DNA of 64,000 bases. Origin: Tenacibaculum larymnensis (GTDB taxonomy: Bacteria; Bacteroidota; Bacteroidia; Flavobacteriales; Flavobacteriaceae). Below the pieces are notes generated by a model. The model did no database searches. It was given only the letters and a program-made list of their open reading frames with translations, and had not been told where the DNA came from. How positions within the stretch are numbered: the stretch's first letter is position 1; each line of letters starts with the position of its first letter. The position numbers were made by a program, and so were the translations under genes. The DNA is taken from assembly GCF_028829235.1 (NCBI RefSeq), contig NZ_JAIWJY010000006.1, positions 1-64,000 of the forward strand. The letters run 5' to 3'. Positions 18,255-27,457 of the stretch are shown here, one piece after another.

Positions 18255-21200
18255 TTAAATTATATTTTCCTCGACAACAACTTCCTCTAAAAGACTAGCT
18301 ATTTGCTTTACTTTTGGTTTTTTAACTACTTCTGCTATATTTAAATTAAATCCTAATTGTTTTAATTTTGATATAAGTTCGATTAACTTCAAAGAGTTTC
18401 CTCCTAAAAAGAAAAAATCGTCCTCCATACTAACTTTTTCGACTCCCAAAATATTTTTAATGACCTCTTCTAACAATTTTTCTTTTTCTGTTTCTGGTGC
18501 AATGTACTCAACTCCACTTAAAATTAAATTACCTTTTAGTTCTAATAATTTTTTACTGTCAATTTTACCGTTTCTTGTTAGTGGAAATTTATCCAGTTTA
18601 ACGTATTTATCTGGAATCATATATTCAGGTAATTTTTCCAACAAAAACTCTTTTAGTTCTTTTAAACTTTGGTCTTTTTCTCCAACAAAGTATGCTATTA
18701 GTTCATTCTGATTTACATTATTTTTATAAACTAAAACTTTAGACTCATTAATTTCCTCTTTCTTTTGGAGCTCTCTCTCTATTTCACCTAATTCAACTCT
18801 AAAACCTCTTACTTTTACTTGGTTATCTTCTCTTCCTATGAATTCAATTTCTCCATTTTTTGTCCATTTCCCAAAGTCTCCAGTTCTATACATTAACTCT
18901 CCTTTTCGGAATGGGTTTTCAATAAATTTCTCTTCTGTTAATTTTGTATTATTGATGTATCCTTTAGCTAAATTTTGTCCACCTACATAAATTTCTCCTT
19001 TCCCTTTTATTGGTATTAATTTTTTTTCCTTATCTAAAATATAGATATAGTTATTATGTATTGGCTTACCAATATTTACACTTCCTCCTTTTGTAATTTC
19101 TTTTACTGTTGTCCAAATAGTATTTTCACTTGGTCCATATTCATTAAACATTCTACATTCAGGAATTATTTCAAAATGCTTATCGACCAAATTAGTATGA
19201 ATTACCTCTCCTCCTAGAATAACTCTTTCCAAATTTATATTTGTGTAAGATTCTTCTTTTATAATAAGTTGATAAAGCGAAGGCGGATTGCATAAACATT
19301 TAATTCTATTTTCTATTAAATACTTTACAATAAAATCTGGGTTCTTTAAACTCCTCTCATCTAAAATATGGTATACTGCCCCTGTAGTTAAAGCATTCCA
19401 ATATAATCCAATTGAAGCATCAAATGAAAATGGGGTTATGGCAAGTATTGAATCTATACTTGTATAAAATTCATTTCGAGATATTATAGAATTTAATAAA
19501 CTGCTATGAGATACCATAACTCCTTTGGGGTCTCCTGTTGACCCAGATGTATAAATAACATAAGCTAAATCACTATCTGAGCTCTCTTCTACAATAGCTT
19601 CATCATTTTCTAATGAATCAAACTCAACATCAATTGCAAAAACATTTCCATCAAAAAAATCTAATTCAAAAATATAATTTGCTTCAGTAATTAGTACTTT
19701 TGAATTTGTTTCTTTTACAATATGTTTCTTTCGAGATGTAGGCAACATTGGATTTATGGGAACATATGCTGCTCCTGATTTCATCACTCCTAAAATTGCA
19801 ATTATCATCCACTCATTACGATCAAGTTGAATTCCAACAATATCGTTTGGCTTAATATTAAATTCTTCTTTTAAAAAGTTTGCTACTTTATTTGATGCTA
19901 AATCAAGTTCTTTATATGATAAACTTTTATCCTTGAATTGAATCGCCCTTTTGTCCGGGTTTACTGATGAAAACTCACTAAACAATGTTAAAACTGTCTT
20001 AGATGTGTCTACATCTATTTCATTGCTATTAAAAGCACTTAGAAGTTTTTCAGTTTCATTTTTAGACAAATATTCTACATCTTTTGTTTTTATAGAAGGA
20101 TTATTTGAGATATTACTTAGGATATTTTTAAAATGATTCATAAAGTTCATAATAATATCCTGTTCATAAACATCTGAGTTATAATTTACTCCAAAAGAAA
20201 TACAACCATCAACTTCTTGAAAGTGCAACTCTAAGTCATTTTTACATTGACTATCTCCCAATACTTTAATTTCATCTAACTCACTTTCGCTTACCGTATC
20301 TAAGTTTGAAGTAATATTGTTATAAGTTACTGAGATATCAAAAATTGGACTACGACTCATATCATAACTCACATTTAAATCCTGAACTAAGCGATCAAAT
20401 GGATATGCTTGATATTTATAAGCCTCTAGAGTTGTTTGTTTTATTCTGTCTAAAAATTCTTCGAAAGTTTCATCTGGAATTACTTGATTTCTTAATGGTA
20501 GAATATTTAAATAGAAACCAATTTGGTTTTCTAATTCAGTTCTATCCCTACCATGTACAGGTGTTCCAATAGTAATATCTTTTTCAGATGTATATTTATA
20601 TAGTAATATCTTCAAAGCTGCTACAATCCCCATAAACAAGCTTCCTCCTTGTTTTTGAGTTATTTCTTTTATTTCTCTGGTTACTTTTGGGCTTATATAT
20701 GCCTCTAAACTATTCCCTTTATATGTCTTAGATTTAGGACGATCTTTATCTGTAGGCAAATCAAGTATAGGGATATCTCCAGAAAGTTTATTTAACCAAT
20801 ATGTCTTTGCTTTTTCAGTTTCATCGTTACTTAACTTATCTAATTGCCATGCAGCGTAATCTTTATACTGAATCTCTAGAGGTTCTAACTCTGCTTTAAC
20901 GTTATTTTTGTAGCTGTTATAAAACGCTAAAACGTCTTTAGATAAAACTAGTAAAGACCATCCATCACTTATTATATGATGCATATTATAATACAGTTCA
21001 AAATATTCATCAAATGTTTGAAGCAACGATATTCTTAGCAAAGGACCTTTTTCTAAATCAAAAGGTAAAATTGAATCATTTTTTATATAGTCTTCAACTT
21101 CTTTTTGAGGAGAACCACTTCCTCTAAAGTCTTTATAATCCACAGAAAAATTTAAACCTTGGACTGGAATTATTTTTTGCCATACCTTCCCATCTTCATC

Positions 21201-21596
21201 TTCTTGAAAAACTGTTCTTAAAATTTCATGTCTTTCTATTACTGAAAGAATAGCTTTATTAAAATTCGTTATATCTATTTTTTCATTTAAAGGCATGTGA
21301 AAAGGCATATTGAATGCGGATGTTTTACCTTCAAAACGATCAATTACCCAGAGCCTCATTTGAGCTGACGACAGTTCATACTTCTCCGATTCTGAGATTT
21401 TTTGAATCTTACTAAAACCAGAGTTTTTACTTTTCAAAAACTCAACTAAAACTTGTTTATTTGTTTTTATTTTTTCTATTAACTCTGGAGTTAAACCTTT
21501 ATCATATGAAGCTATTTCTATTGTATCATCAGCGTTTAACTTTAAATGAATTTTCTCTTCTCTTAATTCAGAGATTATTTTTTTTGCTGTTTCCAT
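18255..21596 (-). CDS. NRPS, TubC docking-C-A-T, substrate unassigned
   Basis: 1,113 residues. N-terminal TubC-type docking domain at about 1-55 (pattern ELREEKIHLKL ... GLTPELIEKIKTNKQVLVEF), which binds the C-terminal tail of an upstream synthetase. C about 70-500 with intact HHIISDG (206-212). A about 530-1030 (A3 YTSGSTGDPKG; A8-like KVRGFRVELGEIE; A10 RNGKIDSKKL). T about 1040-1105 (LGGNSLKL). The pocket reads D-A-G-C-I-G-E-I-W-K, which I cannot match to a substrate; Asp235 is present, so an alpha-amino acid is likely. The protein ends on T with no release domain. Its partner tail may be the charged C-terminus of the Asn module at 23,242-26,292, with the CmlA-type gene between them. Confidence 0.9.
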   Translation of the reverse strand: METAKKIISELREEKIHLKLNADDTIEIASYDKGLTPELIEKIKTNKQVLVEFLKSKNSGFSKIQKISESEKYELSSAQMRLWVIDRFEGKTSAFNMPFHMPLNEKIDITNFNKAILSVIERHEILRTVFQEDEDGKVWQKIIPVQGLNFSVDYKDFRGSGSPQKEVEDYIKNDSILPFDLEKGPLLRISLLQTFDEYFELYYNMHHIISDGWSLLVLSKDVLAFYNSYKNNVKAELEPLEIQYKDYAAWQLDKLSNDETEKAKTYWLNKLSGDIPILDLPTDKDRPKSKTYKGNSLEAYISPKVTREIKEITQKQGGSLFMGIVAALKILLYKYTSEKDITIGTPVHGRDRTELENQIGFYLNILPLRNQVIPDETFEEFLDRIKQTTLEAYKYQAYPFDRLVQDLNVSYDMSRSPIFDISVTYNNITSNLDTVSESELDEIKVLGDSQCKNDLELHFQEVDGCISFGVNYNSDVYEQDIIMNFMNHFKNILSNISNNPSIKTKDVEYLSKNETEKLLSAFNSNEIDVDTSKTVLTLFSEFSSVNPDKRAIQFKDKSLSYKELDLASNKVANFLKEEFNIKPNDIVGIQLDRNEWMIIAILGVMKSGAAYVPINPMLPTSRKKHIVKETNSKVLITEANYIFELDFFDGNVFAIDVEFDSLENDEAIVEESSDSDLAYVIYTSGSTGDPKGVMVSHSSLLNSIISRNEFYTSIDSILAITPFSFDASIGLYWNALTTGAVYHILDERSLKNPDFIVKYLIENRIKCLCNPPSLYQLIIKEESYTNINLERVILGGEVIHTNLVDKHFEIIPECRMFNEYGPSENTIWTTVKEITKGGSVNIGKPIHNNYIYILDKEKKLIPIKGKGEIYVGGQNLAKGYINNTKLTEEKFIENPFRKGELMYRTGDFGKWTKNGEIEFIGREDNQVKVRGFRVELGEIERELQKKEEINESKVLVYKNNVNQNELIAYFVGEKDQSLKELKEFLLEKLPEYMIPDKYVKLDKFPLTRNGKIDSKKLLELKGNLILSGVEYIAPETEKEKLLEEVIKNILGVEKVSMEDDFFFLGGNSLKLIELISKLKQLGFNLNIAEVVKKPKVKQIASLLEEVVVEENII

Positions 21597-21626
21597 AATA
21601 TCTATGTATTTAATTGAAATAGGTTA

Positions 21627-23222
21627 TTAGTATTCTATTGTTTTTTCTCCAAACAATCTTTCAGCATCTTTCCCCATTTCAATACACTTAGCCACGAGTT
21701 TGTTTGATTCTTTTATTGGTCTAGATTCATCTGTATACCTAATAGAGCTTATAAATTCAAGCCACGGTTCTAATCCCATAGCATAAACAAAAACATTCTT
21801 AGGGTTAAATATGTTTATTAATGACATACCTTGTTCATAATCACTTCCTGCCAAACGCCTAGAAAGATCTTTATCTCTTTCTAATTTGTCATATAATAAG
21901 GGGCCATATACCCATGATAAAGGCGCTCCGTCACACTCCATTCCTAAAAACAATACATCTACATTACCGATAACTTTTTGAACTCTTTCATATATTTTTG
22001 GTTCAATATTACATGAATCTGCTACAAAAAGAACATTAAAATTATTATGAAGACCAACGTGAAAACAAAGTTTACTTCTGATATCTAAATCACAATGTTC
22101 TCCTAAAAAAGGTAAACCTGTAATACTACACCTATCTAACTCTATAGACTCCATTTCATCTAACTCAATAACATTAAAAAAGCCTATCTTATTTAACATT
22201 AATCTTAAACTAGGGTCTTGAATATTTCCTTTACTTCCACTCGGAACGACTATATTTTTTATTCTATGTCTTAATTGTAATAAAGTTTCAAATAAAATAT
22301 GGTCTTGATGGTTGTGAGTGATAAGTACATAGTCTATCATTTCTGGCAAATCATTAACTGTATACCTGCTTATGTCTGTTTCGTAACCATCATAACTAAT
22401 AACTGGATCAACTAAAATCGAGATTTCATTAGTTTCTACTAAAACACTTGCATGTCCAAAATATCTAGTTCGAATTCCTGAACCGGTATATTTTTTGAAG
22501 TTTTTAGGAGGTTCCGTTGTAAAAAAACTTTTAAAAAGTTCTTCTTGTTCTGGTTTTATTCCTAAAGCATTTTTTATATAATTATAGTCTCCAGGTATTT
22601 TCTTCATCTTAAAAAGTTCATCTATAACCTTCTCTTTAAATGCTATTTGAAGATGAATTAAATTTTCGTCGTCTAGTCTTGGAGTACTTAAAACGAAAGA
22701 TCTAGCATTATCAGATTCTACCAACTGAAGAGAAATAGATTGTGTACTTTCATCATAATATTCACTACTATAAAAAAGAGATTCATAGATTCTAAAATTT
22801 GCTCTATTATTTAAATCATAATACAACTCAACATATCCTTTTAATAGATCTGGAACCTTTTCATACAACGGGTCTAAAGAATAACCTATCGCTTCATTTT
22901 TTAGCATTTCATTTAATTCTTCAAATGCAGTGTTAAGCTCTAAAAGGCTAGCTCTTTTACTTAATGTTTCTTCATACAACTCTTCTATTTCTCCTACTCT
23001 ACCTCCATCGTAATCTATAAATGGACCTCCCAACATTTCAGGTTTTTTTACTGCTGCTGCATGAATTCTTGGGTTTTTTATGTATGATTCCATTATTTTT
23101 AAATGTCTTTCTTTAATGTTTAACCCTGCTGTAGGAGGATACATTAAATGTGACCAAGCGTACCATCTGTCTATAAGAGCTTCAATTGCTACATTTGACT
23201 TTAAATAATATTTAGTATTCAT
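21627..23222 (-). CDS. CmlA-type diiron beta-hydroxylase (metallo-beta-lactamase fold)
   Basis: 531 residues, essentially the length of CmlA (about 530), the diiron oxygenase that beta-hydroxylates an amino acid held on a carrier protein. The N-terminal half matches the CmlA-specific region in style (ALIDRWYAWSHLMYPP, HAAAVKKPEMLGGPFI). The C-terminal half is a metallo-beta-lactamase fold with HNHQDH (303-308), Glu375 in LGEHCD and Asp402 in VADS. These positions correspond within one or two residues to the reported CmlA ligands. It also carries ECDGAPLSWVYGPLL (429-443). It sits 19 bases after an Asn-predicted A-T synthetase. Its target could be that Asn, the Tyr, or another tethered residue. 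Plain beta-lactamase or lactonase activity is disfavoured by the N-terminal domain. Confidence 0.87.
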   Translation of the reverse strand: MNTKYYLKSNVAIEALIDRWYAWSHLMYPPTAGLNIKERHLKIMESYIKNPRIHAAAVKKPEMLGGPFIDYDGGRVGEIEELYEETLSKRASLLELNTAFEELNEMLKNEAIGYSLDPLYEKVPDLLKGYVELYYDLNNRANFRIYESLFYSSEYYDESTQSISLQLVESDNARSFVLSTPRLDDENLIHLQIAFKEKVIDELFKMKKIPGDYNYIKNALGIKPEQEELFKSFFTTEPPKNFKKYTGSGIRTRYFGHASVLVETNEISILVDPVISYDGYETDISRYTVNDLPEMIDYVLITHNHQDHILFETLLQLRHRIKNIVVPSGSKGNIQDPSLRLMLNKIGFFNVIELDEMESIELDRCSITGLPFLGEHCDLDIRSKLCFHVGLHNNFNVLFVADSCNIEPKIYERVQKVIGNVDVLFLGMECDGAPLSWVYGPLLYDKLERDKDLSRRLAGSDYEQGMSLINIFNPKNVFVYAMGLEPWLEFISSIRYTDESRPIKESNKLVAKCIEMGKDAERLFGEKTIEY

Positions 23223-23241
23223 TTCTTTGTTTTTTAAATAG

Positions 23242-26200
23242 TTAAATAACTGTTTTATCTACTATTTCGTTTTTATTTTCTTCTATTTCATGCCAAAGTT
23301 CATTTTTTACCATTTCTGCCAATCCTTTTATTGTTGGCTCCTGGAATAGTACAATAAGATCCACTTTTGCATTAAACTGTTGTTGTATTTCGGAAACTAT
23401 CCTTACTGCCTTAATACTATCTCCTCCTATACTGAAAAAATCATCTTCTACACCAATTTTTTCTCTTCTTAAAATGTTTTCCCATATTTCAACTAACTTT
23501 TCTTCAATTTCATTAGATGGAGCAACATACATTGAACTTGTTATTACATTTTCCGATGTAGTTGACAATAGTTTTATAGTGTCTATCTTTCCATTTATTG
23601 TTAAAGGAAAGTTTTCGACTTTTATAAATAGATTTGGAATCATATATTCAGGAAGCGAATTCTCTAAAAAACCTCTTAATTCATTTTCTGATAATTCTTC
23701 TTCTGTTTTAATAAAAGCTATGATTTCCTTTTCTAAATCATTATTCTGCTTTACTAAAACCACTGCTTCGTTTATATTCTCTCTTTTATTTAGTAAATTT
23801 TCTATCTCTTGAAGTTCTATTCTGTAACCATTTACTTTAACTTGATTATCAATTCTACCTATATATTCAATTTCTCCATTTGACAGCCATCTTCCTATAT
23901 CACCAGATTTATAACTTCTTTCTTCTTCTGAAAAATTAGATTTAATAAACTTCTCTGATGTTAATTCATCGTTATTTAAGTATCCTTGAGCTACTCCATT
24001 ACCTGATATTAAAATTTCTCCTGATACGCCAATAGGACATCTCTCTCCTTCTTCATTTAAAATAGTAACTTGAGTGTTGCCTATTGGTTTTCCTATAAAT
24101 ATTCTCTCTTTTGATTCTAAATCAATTTTTTTTGCCACACAACCAACTGTTGTTTCTGTAGGACCATACTCATTATACAATTGAATAGTATTAGATAGTT
24201 TTTTAACAACATCTAAATGATTTGGCTTTAACTGTTCACCTCCACAAATTATTTTCTTAATAGGTGTTGACTCTAAATTAAGCTCATTAAGTAAGGTTAA
24301 GTGAGCTGGAGTTAATTTTAAAGTGTCTATGCTAGAATCTATAAATGCTTTTTTAATAGTATTAACTATCGATTCTTCATTAAAAATAGTTATTCGTTTA
24401 CCTCTTGTTAACGGAGAGAAAACACTTGTAACTGTTAAATCAAAAGACATTGACGTTATAAATCCAAAATTCCCCAAGTTGTCATTAGAAAAATAAAATT
24501 CGTTAGCCCAGTTTATATAATTATATAAGTTCTTATGTGAGACTAAACATCCCTTTGGTTTCCCTGTTGACCCTGAAGTATAAATACAATATGCAATGCT
24601 ATCTTCTTTTATAAGATTAATAGGATAAGCAGAATCATTATCATAATCTTGTATTTTATTAGGAATAAGAATATTTATATTTTCAAATTCAAACCTATCT
24701 ACTGATTCGTCGCAAGAAATAAGTAACTCACATTGTACATCGTTCAAAATATAATTAACTCTATCTTTTGGGTAACTCTCATCTATTGGTACATAGTAAG
24801 CTCCTGCTTTTAACACTGCTAATGCACTTATAATAGACCATTCTGATGGTTTCATTAGGATAGCAACTCCATTTCCAGATACAACGTCTTTTTTATTTAT
24901 TAAGTAATTAGTTAACCTGTTTACTTTATCTTCAAGTTCTTTGTAAGAAATATTCTTTCCCGCTACTATTAAAGCAACATCATTTGGGTATTCTTCAGCT
25001 CTTTCTTCTATTAAATTAATTACATTGTTACCTACAACTAATTCTTTATTAGTATTGTTAACTTTATTTATTATTTCATTCTCTACATTTGTAATAATTA
25101 TTTTTTCAGCTAAACTTTGAAAATATTCTTTAGTTTGACTTATTATAACTTCACAATCCTTTTCATTTATATTACCTACATTACAGTATAATTCAAGTTC
25201 AATACTATCTCCATAATCAACACAACTAAGTTTTAACTCAAAAGGGTCTTGTATAGAAGAAAAGTCTTTTACTATTATTTTTTTTTGCTCATTAAATTCT
25301 ATGAATTCAAAACAGTATTTAAGTATTCTTCCTTCATTATTATTTGAATCTATTTCTCTGTCTAAAGTAAAATAGTCAGACCATTCTTTAGTTTCTTTAA
25401 CTTCATTAATTAAGCTTTCAATACCCTCTTTCTGAGTATCTCCTTCATTTTTAAAACAAGTTATTGGAACCGTTTTATTAACATAGCCAAAAGTGTTTTT
25501 TAATTCATCATAATTTCTAAAAAACGGTATATAGCCTATTGTTAATTCCTCATTTTTAAATAACCTTAGATATTCTGACCATTTATAAAAAAGGAAATCT
25601 TCAATACTTGAGTTATATTTCTCTGCTAAACCTTTTAAGTCTTCATATTTCCCTCCATCAATTTTCACTAACTTTGTTTTTTCTACAGCAAAATCACCAT
25701 TCTTTTTATTTACAAATGGATATACCTTCTGATTTAAATTATACTTTTTGTTCTTCCAATAAAGTTTTGCTTCTTCATCTTCTTCTTTAAGTAACTCATT
25801 TTGCCAAGCACAAAACTTTGTATATTCAATCCTTTCCGTTTCTTCTGCTTTTTTATTCTCTAAAAAGCTCGATAATTGATTTGTAAAATTTACAATTGAA
25901 AAGCTATCTGACCATAACGAATATATTTTTACATGTAACTCATCAATAAGATTATCTTTTTTTATTATTTTAAAACGAATAGGAGAATCGTTTTCTGGAT
26001 TATATGTTCTATTATATTCCGAATCAGCCGATTCATAAATTTCTATTTTAACATCCTCTATTTTTTGAAGTGGATATTTATAATTTTCATGATTTAAAAC
26101 TCTAGCCCTCAATACCTCATTTTCCTTAAGAAGTTTTATCAACGAGCTCTTTAAAACATCTAATTTTACTTTATCAGAGAATTGAAGAACTACTTCATTA

Positions 26201-26292
26201 AAAAAAGTGTTTAAATTTTTGTTTCCGATTAACCAGAGATTTTTTTGATTTTCGGAAAGTTCATATCCATTTCCGCTTAATTCTAAATTCAT
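23242..26292 (-). CDS. NRPS, degenerate C (interface-like)-A-T, predicted Asn
   Basis: 1,016 residues. The N-terminal 420 residues have a C-domain fold, but the HHxxxDG position reads YSLWSDS (124-130): both His are lost, so it should not condense. A domain about 440-930 (A3 YTSGSTGKPKG; A10 INGKIDTIKL), then T with IGGDSIKA near residue 955. The pocket reads D-L-T-K-I-G-E-V-G-K, one residue from the classic Asn code. The preceding synthetase (27,458-33,754) ends in an intact C domain that can supply the missing condensation. Non-condensing C-like 'interface' domains are known to recruit Fe/2OG beta-hydroxylases to a carrier protein, and a Fe/2OG gene lies just upstream and a CmlA-type gene just downstream. 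I therefore infer that this module loads Asn that is hydroxylated while tethered. Confidence 0.88.
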   Translation of the reverse strand: MNLELSGNGYELSENQKNLWLIGNKNLNTFFNEVVLQFSDKVKLDVLKSSLIKLLKENEVLRARVLNHENYKYPLQKIEDVKIEIYESADSEYNRTYNPENDSPIRFKIIKKDNLIDELHVKIYSLWSDSFSIVNFTNQLSSFLENKKAEETERIEYTKFCAWQNELLKEEDEEAKLYWKNKKYNLNQKVYPFVNKKNGDFAVEKTKLVKIDGGKYEDLKGLAEKYNSSIEDFLFYKWSEYLRLFKNEELTIGYIPFFRNYDELKNTFGYVNKTVPITCFKNEGDTQKEGIESLINEVKETKEWSDYFTLDREIDSNNNEGRILKYCFEFIEFNEQKKIIVKDFSSIQDPFELKLSCVDYGDSIELELYCNVGNINEKDCEVIISQTKEYFQSLAEKIIITNVENEIINKVNNTNKELVVGNNVINLIEERAEEYPNDVALIVAGKNISYKELEDKVNRLTNYLINKKDVVSGNGVAILMKPSEWSIISALAVLKAGAYYVPIDESYPKDRVNYILNDVQCELLISCDESVDRFEFENINILIPNKIQDYDNDSAYPINLIKEDSIAYCIYTSGSTGKPKGCLVSHKNLYNYINWANEFYFSNDNLGNFGFITSMSFDLTVTSVFSPLTRGKRITIFNEESIVNTIKKAFIDSSIDTLKLTPAHLTLLNELNLESTPIKKIICGGEQLKPNHLDVVKKLSNTIQLYNEYGPTETTVGCVAKKIDLESKERIFIGKPIGNTQVTILNEEGERCPIGVSGEILISGNGVAQGYLNNDELTSEKFIKSNFSEEERSYKSGDIGRWLSNGEIEYIGRIDNQVKVNGYRIELQEIENLLNKRENINEAVVLVKQNNDLEKEIIAFIKTEEELSENELRGFLENSLPEYMIPNLFIKVENFPLTINGKIDTIKLLSTTSENVITSSMYVAPSNEIEEKLVEIWENILRREKIGVEDDFFSIGGDSIKAVRIVSEIQQQFNAKVDLIVLFQEPTIKGLAEMVKNELWHEIEENKNEIVDKTVI

Positions 26293-26331
26293 AATAAAAG
26301 TTTCTTTTTTAGTTAAGTTTATGCAGTACTA

Positions 26332-26422
26332 TACCAGCACATATAAGGTTATGTGTTGGTAGTTATATTCTTTATAAGATTAAATTGATGGGTATGTGGT
26401 TAATTATATTTTATGATTAACC
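26332..26422 (-). other. Two consecutive stem-loops in the 166-bp gap before the Asn module
   Basis: First (minus order): GGTTAAT (26398-26404) pairing with ATTAACC (26416-26422), extendable inward to about 11 bp. Second: a 12-bp stem, 26332-26343 with 26350-26361, one wobble or mismatch position, 6-base loop. Neither is followed by a T-run on the minus strand, so they are not ordinary terminators. They lie between the hydroxylase stop (26459) and the NRPS start (26292) and could affect processing, stability or translation of the long mRNA. Confidence 0.4.
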
Positions 26423-26458
26423 GTTATTTTTAATAGTTATTCTTTAAGTAAAAAAAGC

Positions 26459-27454
26459 TTAATACATTGAGACTATAACTTTTCTTTCTCCTTCGTATGT
26501 ATTTCTTCCATGAGCCATTAATAGGTTATCCAAAAAAAGTACATCCCCTTTTTCCCATGGATAAGAAACAGTTGACTTTATAAATGCATTATTGATTTCT
26601 TCTATAACTTCTTTAGATATTTCTGTACCATCTCCAAAGAAAGTGTTGTTTGGTAATTTTTCATCATCAGAAATCGAACTCAATACTCTTTTATTTAACA
26701 TGTATTTATTAAAAAATAAACCATGATTAAACCATATTTCTTCATTTGTAATAGGATGTTTCCAAATTGCTTTTTTTGTCCAACTTATTACAAGCTCATT
26801 ATCCCCTTTCCAAGAAAACTCCATTCCATTATTTAAACACTCTTTTTCTACACTTTCTTTATTATTAGTTTGAAAAACTTCTTGCCAAGCCAAGCCAAGA
26901 ACTCCGTTAAGCACTCTCCTATATTTTATCCCTTTGTTTCTAAACTTCTCAACCGTTTCAGTAGATAGGTTTTTTAATACCTTCCTTGTATCAGCGATAG
27001 GAGTTTCTCCGTTTTTCAACGCGGGAGTTACACAACAAAAAATTATTCTTGATGGATGAACGGGTGCATACGAACTCTCTGAATGCATATTTATTATTTG
27101 ATCATTAGGATAAGTAGTAGACACATATACATTACCAGATATAGAATGTCTTGGAGATGACCTTAACTTATACTCTAGTAATTCATTTGGGAAAACATTC
27201 ATTAAGTCTTGAAATTTATCTACCGAATTAATTTCAAAACCTCTAAATAAAACTCCACCATAGTTTATTATATCTTGCTCAAACTTTTCTTTGTTATTAT
27301 GAATCCAAGACTTCAAGTTAAGACTTGTGCTTTGTGTTTCAATAACTAAAGGAAAACCTTGAGTTACATCTTTTACACTTTCTACAATATTTTCTTCGTT
27401 AACATTTATACTCTTAACATTAGTATTCTTTAACTTATTCAATCGATCTATCAT
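26459..27454 (-). CDS. TauD/SyrP-type Fe(II)/2-oxoglutarate dioxygenase, probable amino-acid beta-hydroxylase
   Basis: 331 residues, cytoplasmic. Fe ligands: His124-x-Glu126 (NMHSESSYA) and distal His315 (MAHGRNTYEGERK), with Arg324 placed to bind 2-oxoglutarate. The N-terminal GGVLFRGF and the WFNHGLFFN segment are typical of the TauD-fold group that includes SyrP (Asp) and AsnO (Asn) beta-hydroxylases. The HxE rather than HxD triad is shared with the Asn/Arg oxygenase branch. It starts 3 bases after the beta-alanine synthetase and precedes the Asn-predicted C*-A-T protein, whose degenerate C domain could recruit it. Most likely reaction: beta-hydroxylation of carrier-bound or free Asn. Substrate assignment is inference. 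Confidence 0.85.
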   Translation of the reverse strand: MIDRLNKLKNTNVKSINVNEENIVESVKDVTQGFPLVIETQSTSLNLKSWIHNNKEKFEQDIINYGGVLFRGFEINSVDKFQDLMNVFPNELLEYKLRSSPRHSISGNVYVSTTYPNDQIINMHSESSYAPVHPSRIIFCCVTPALKNGETPIADTRKVLKNLSTETVEKFRNKGIKYRRVLNGVLGLAWQEVFQTNNKESVEKECLNNGMEFSWKGDNELVISWTKKAIWKHPITNEEIWFNHGLFFNKYMLNKRVLSSISDDEKLPNNTFFGDGTEISKEVIEEINNAFIKSTVSYPWEKGDVLFLDNLLMAHGRNTYEGERKVIVSMY

Positions 27455-27457
27455 GGC

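Noticed and set aside
21627..23222. Beta-lactamase or lactonase resistance enzyme, from the HxHxDH motif
   Set aside because: Length of 531 residues, a CmlA-like N-terminal half and the ECDGAPLSW segment fit a CmlA-type oxygenase better.
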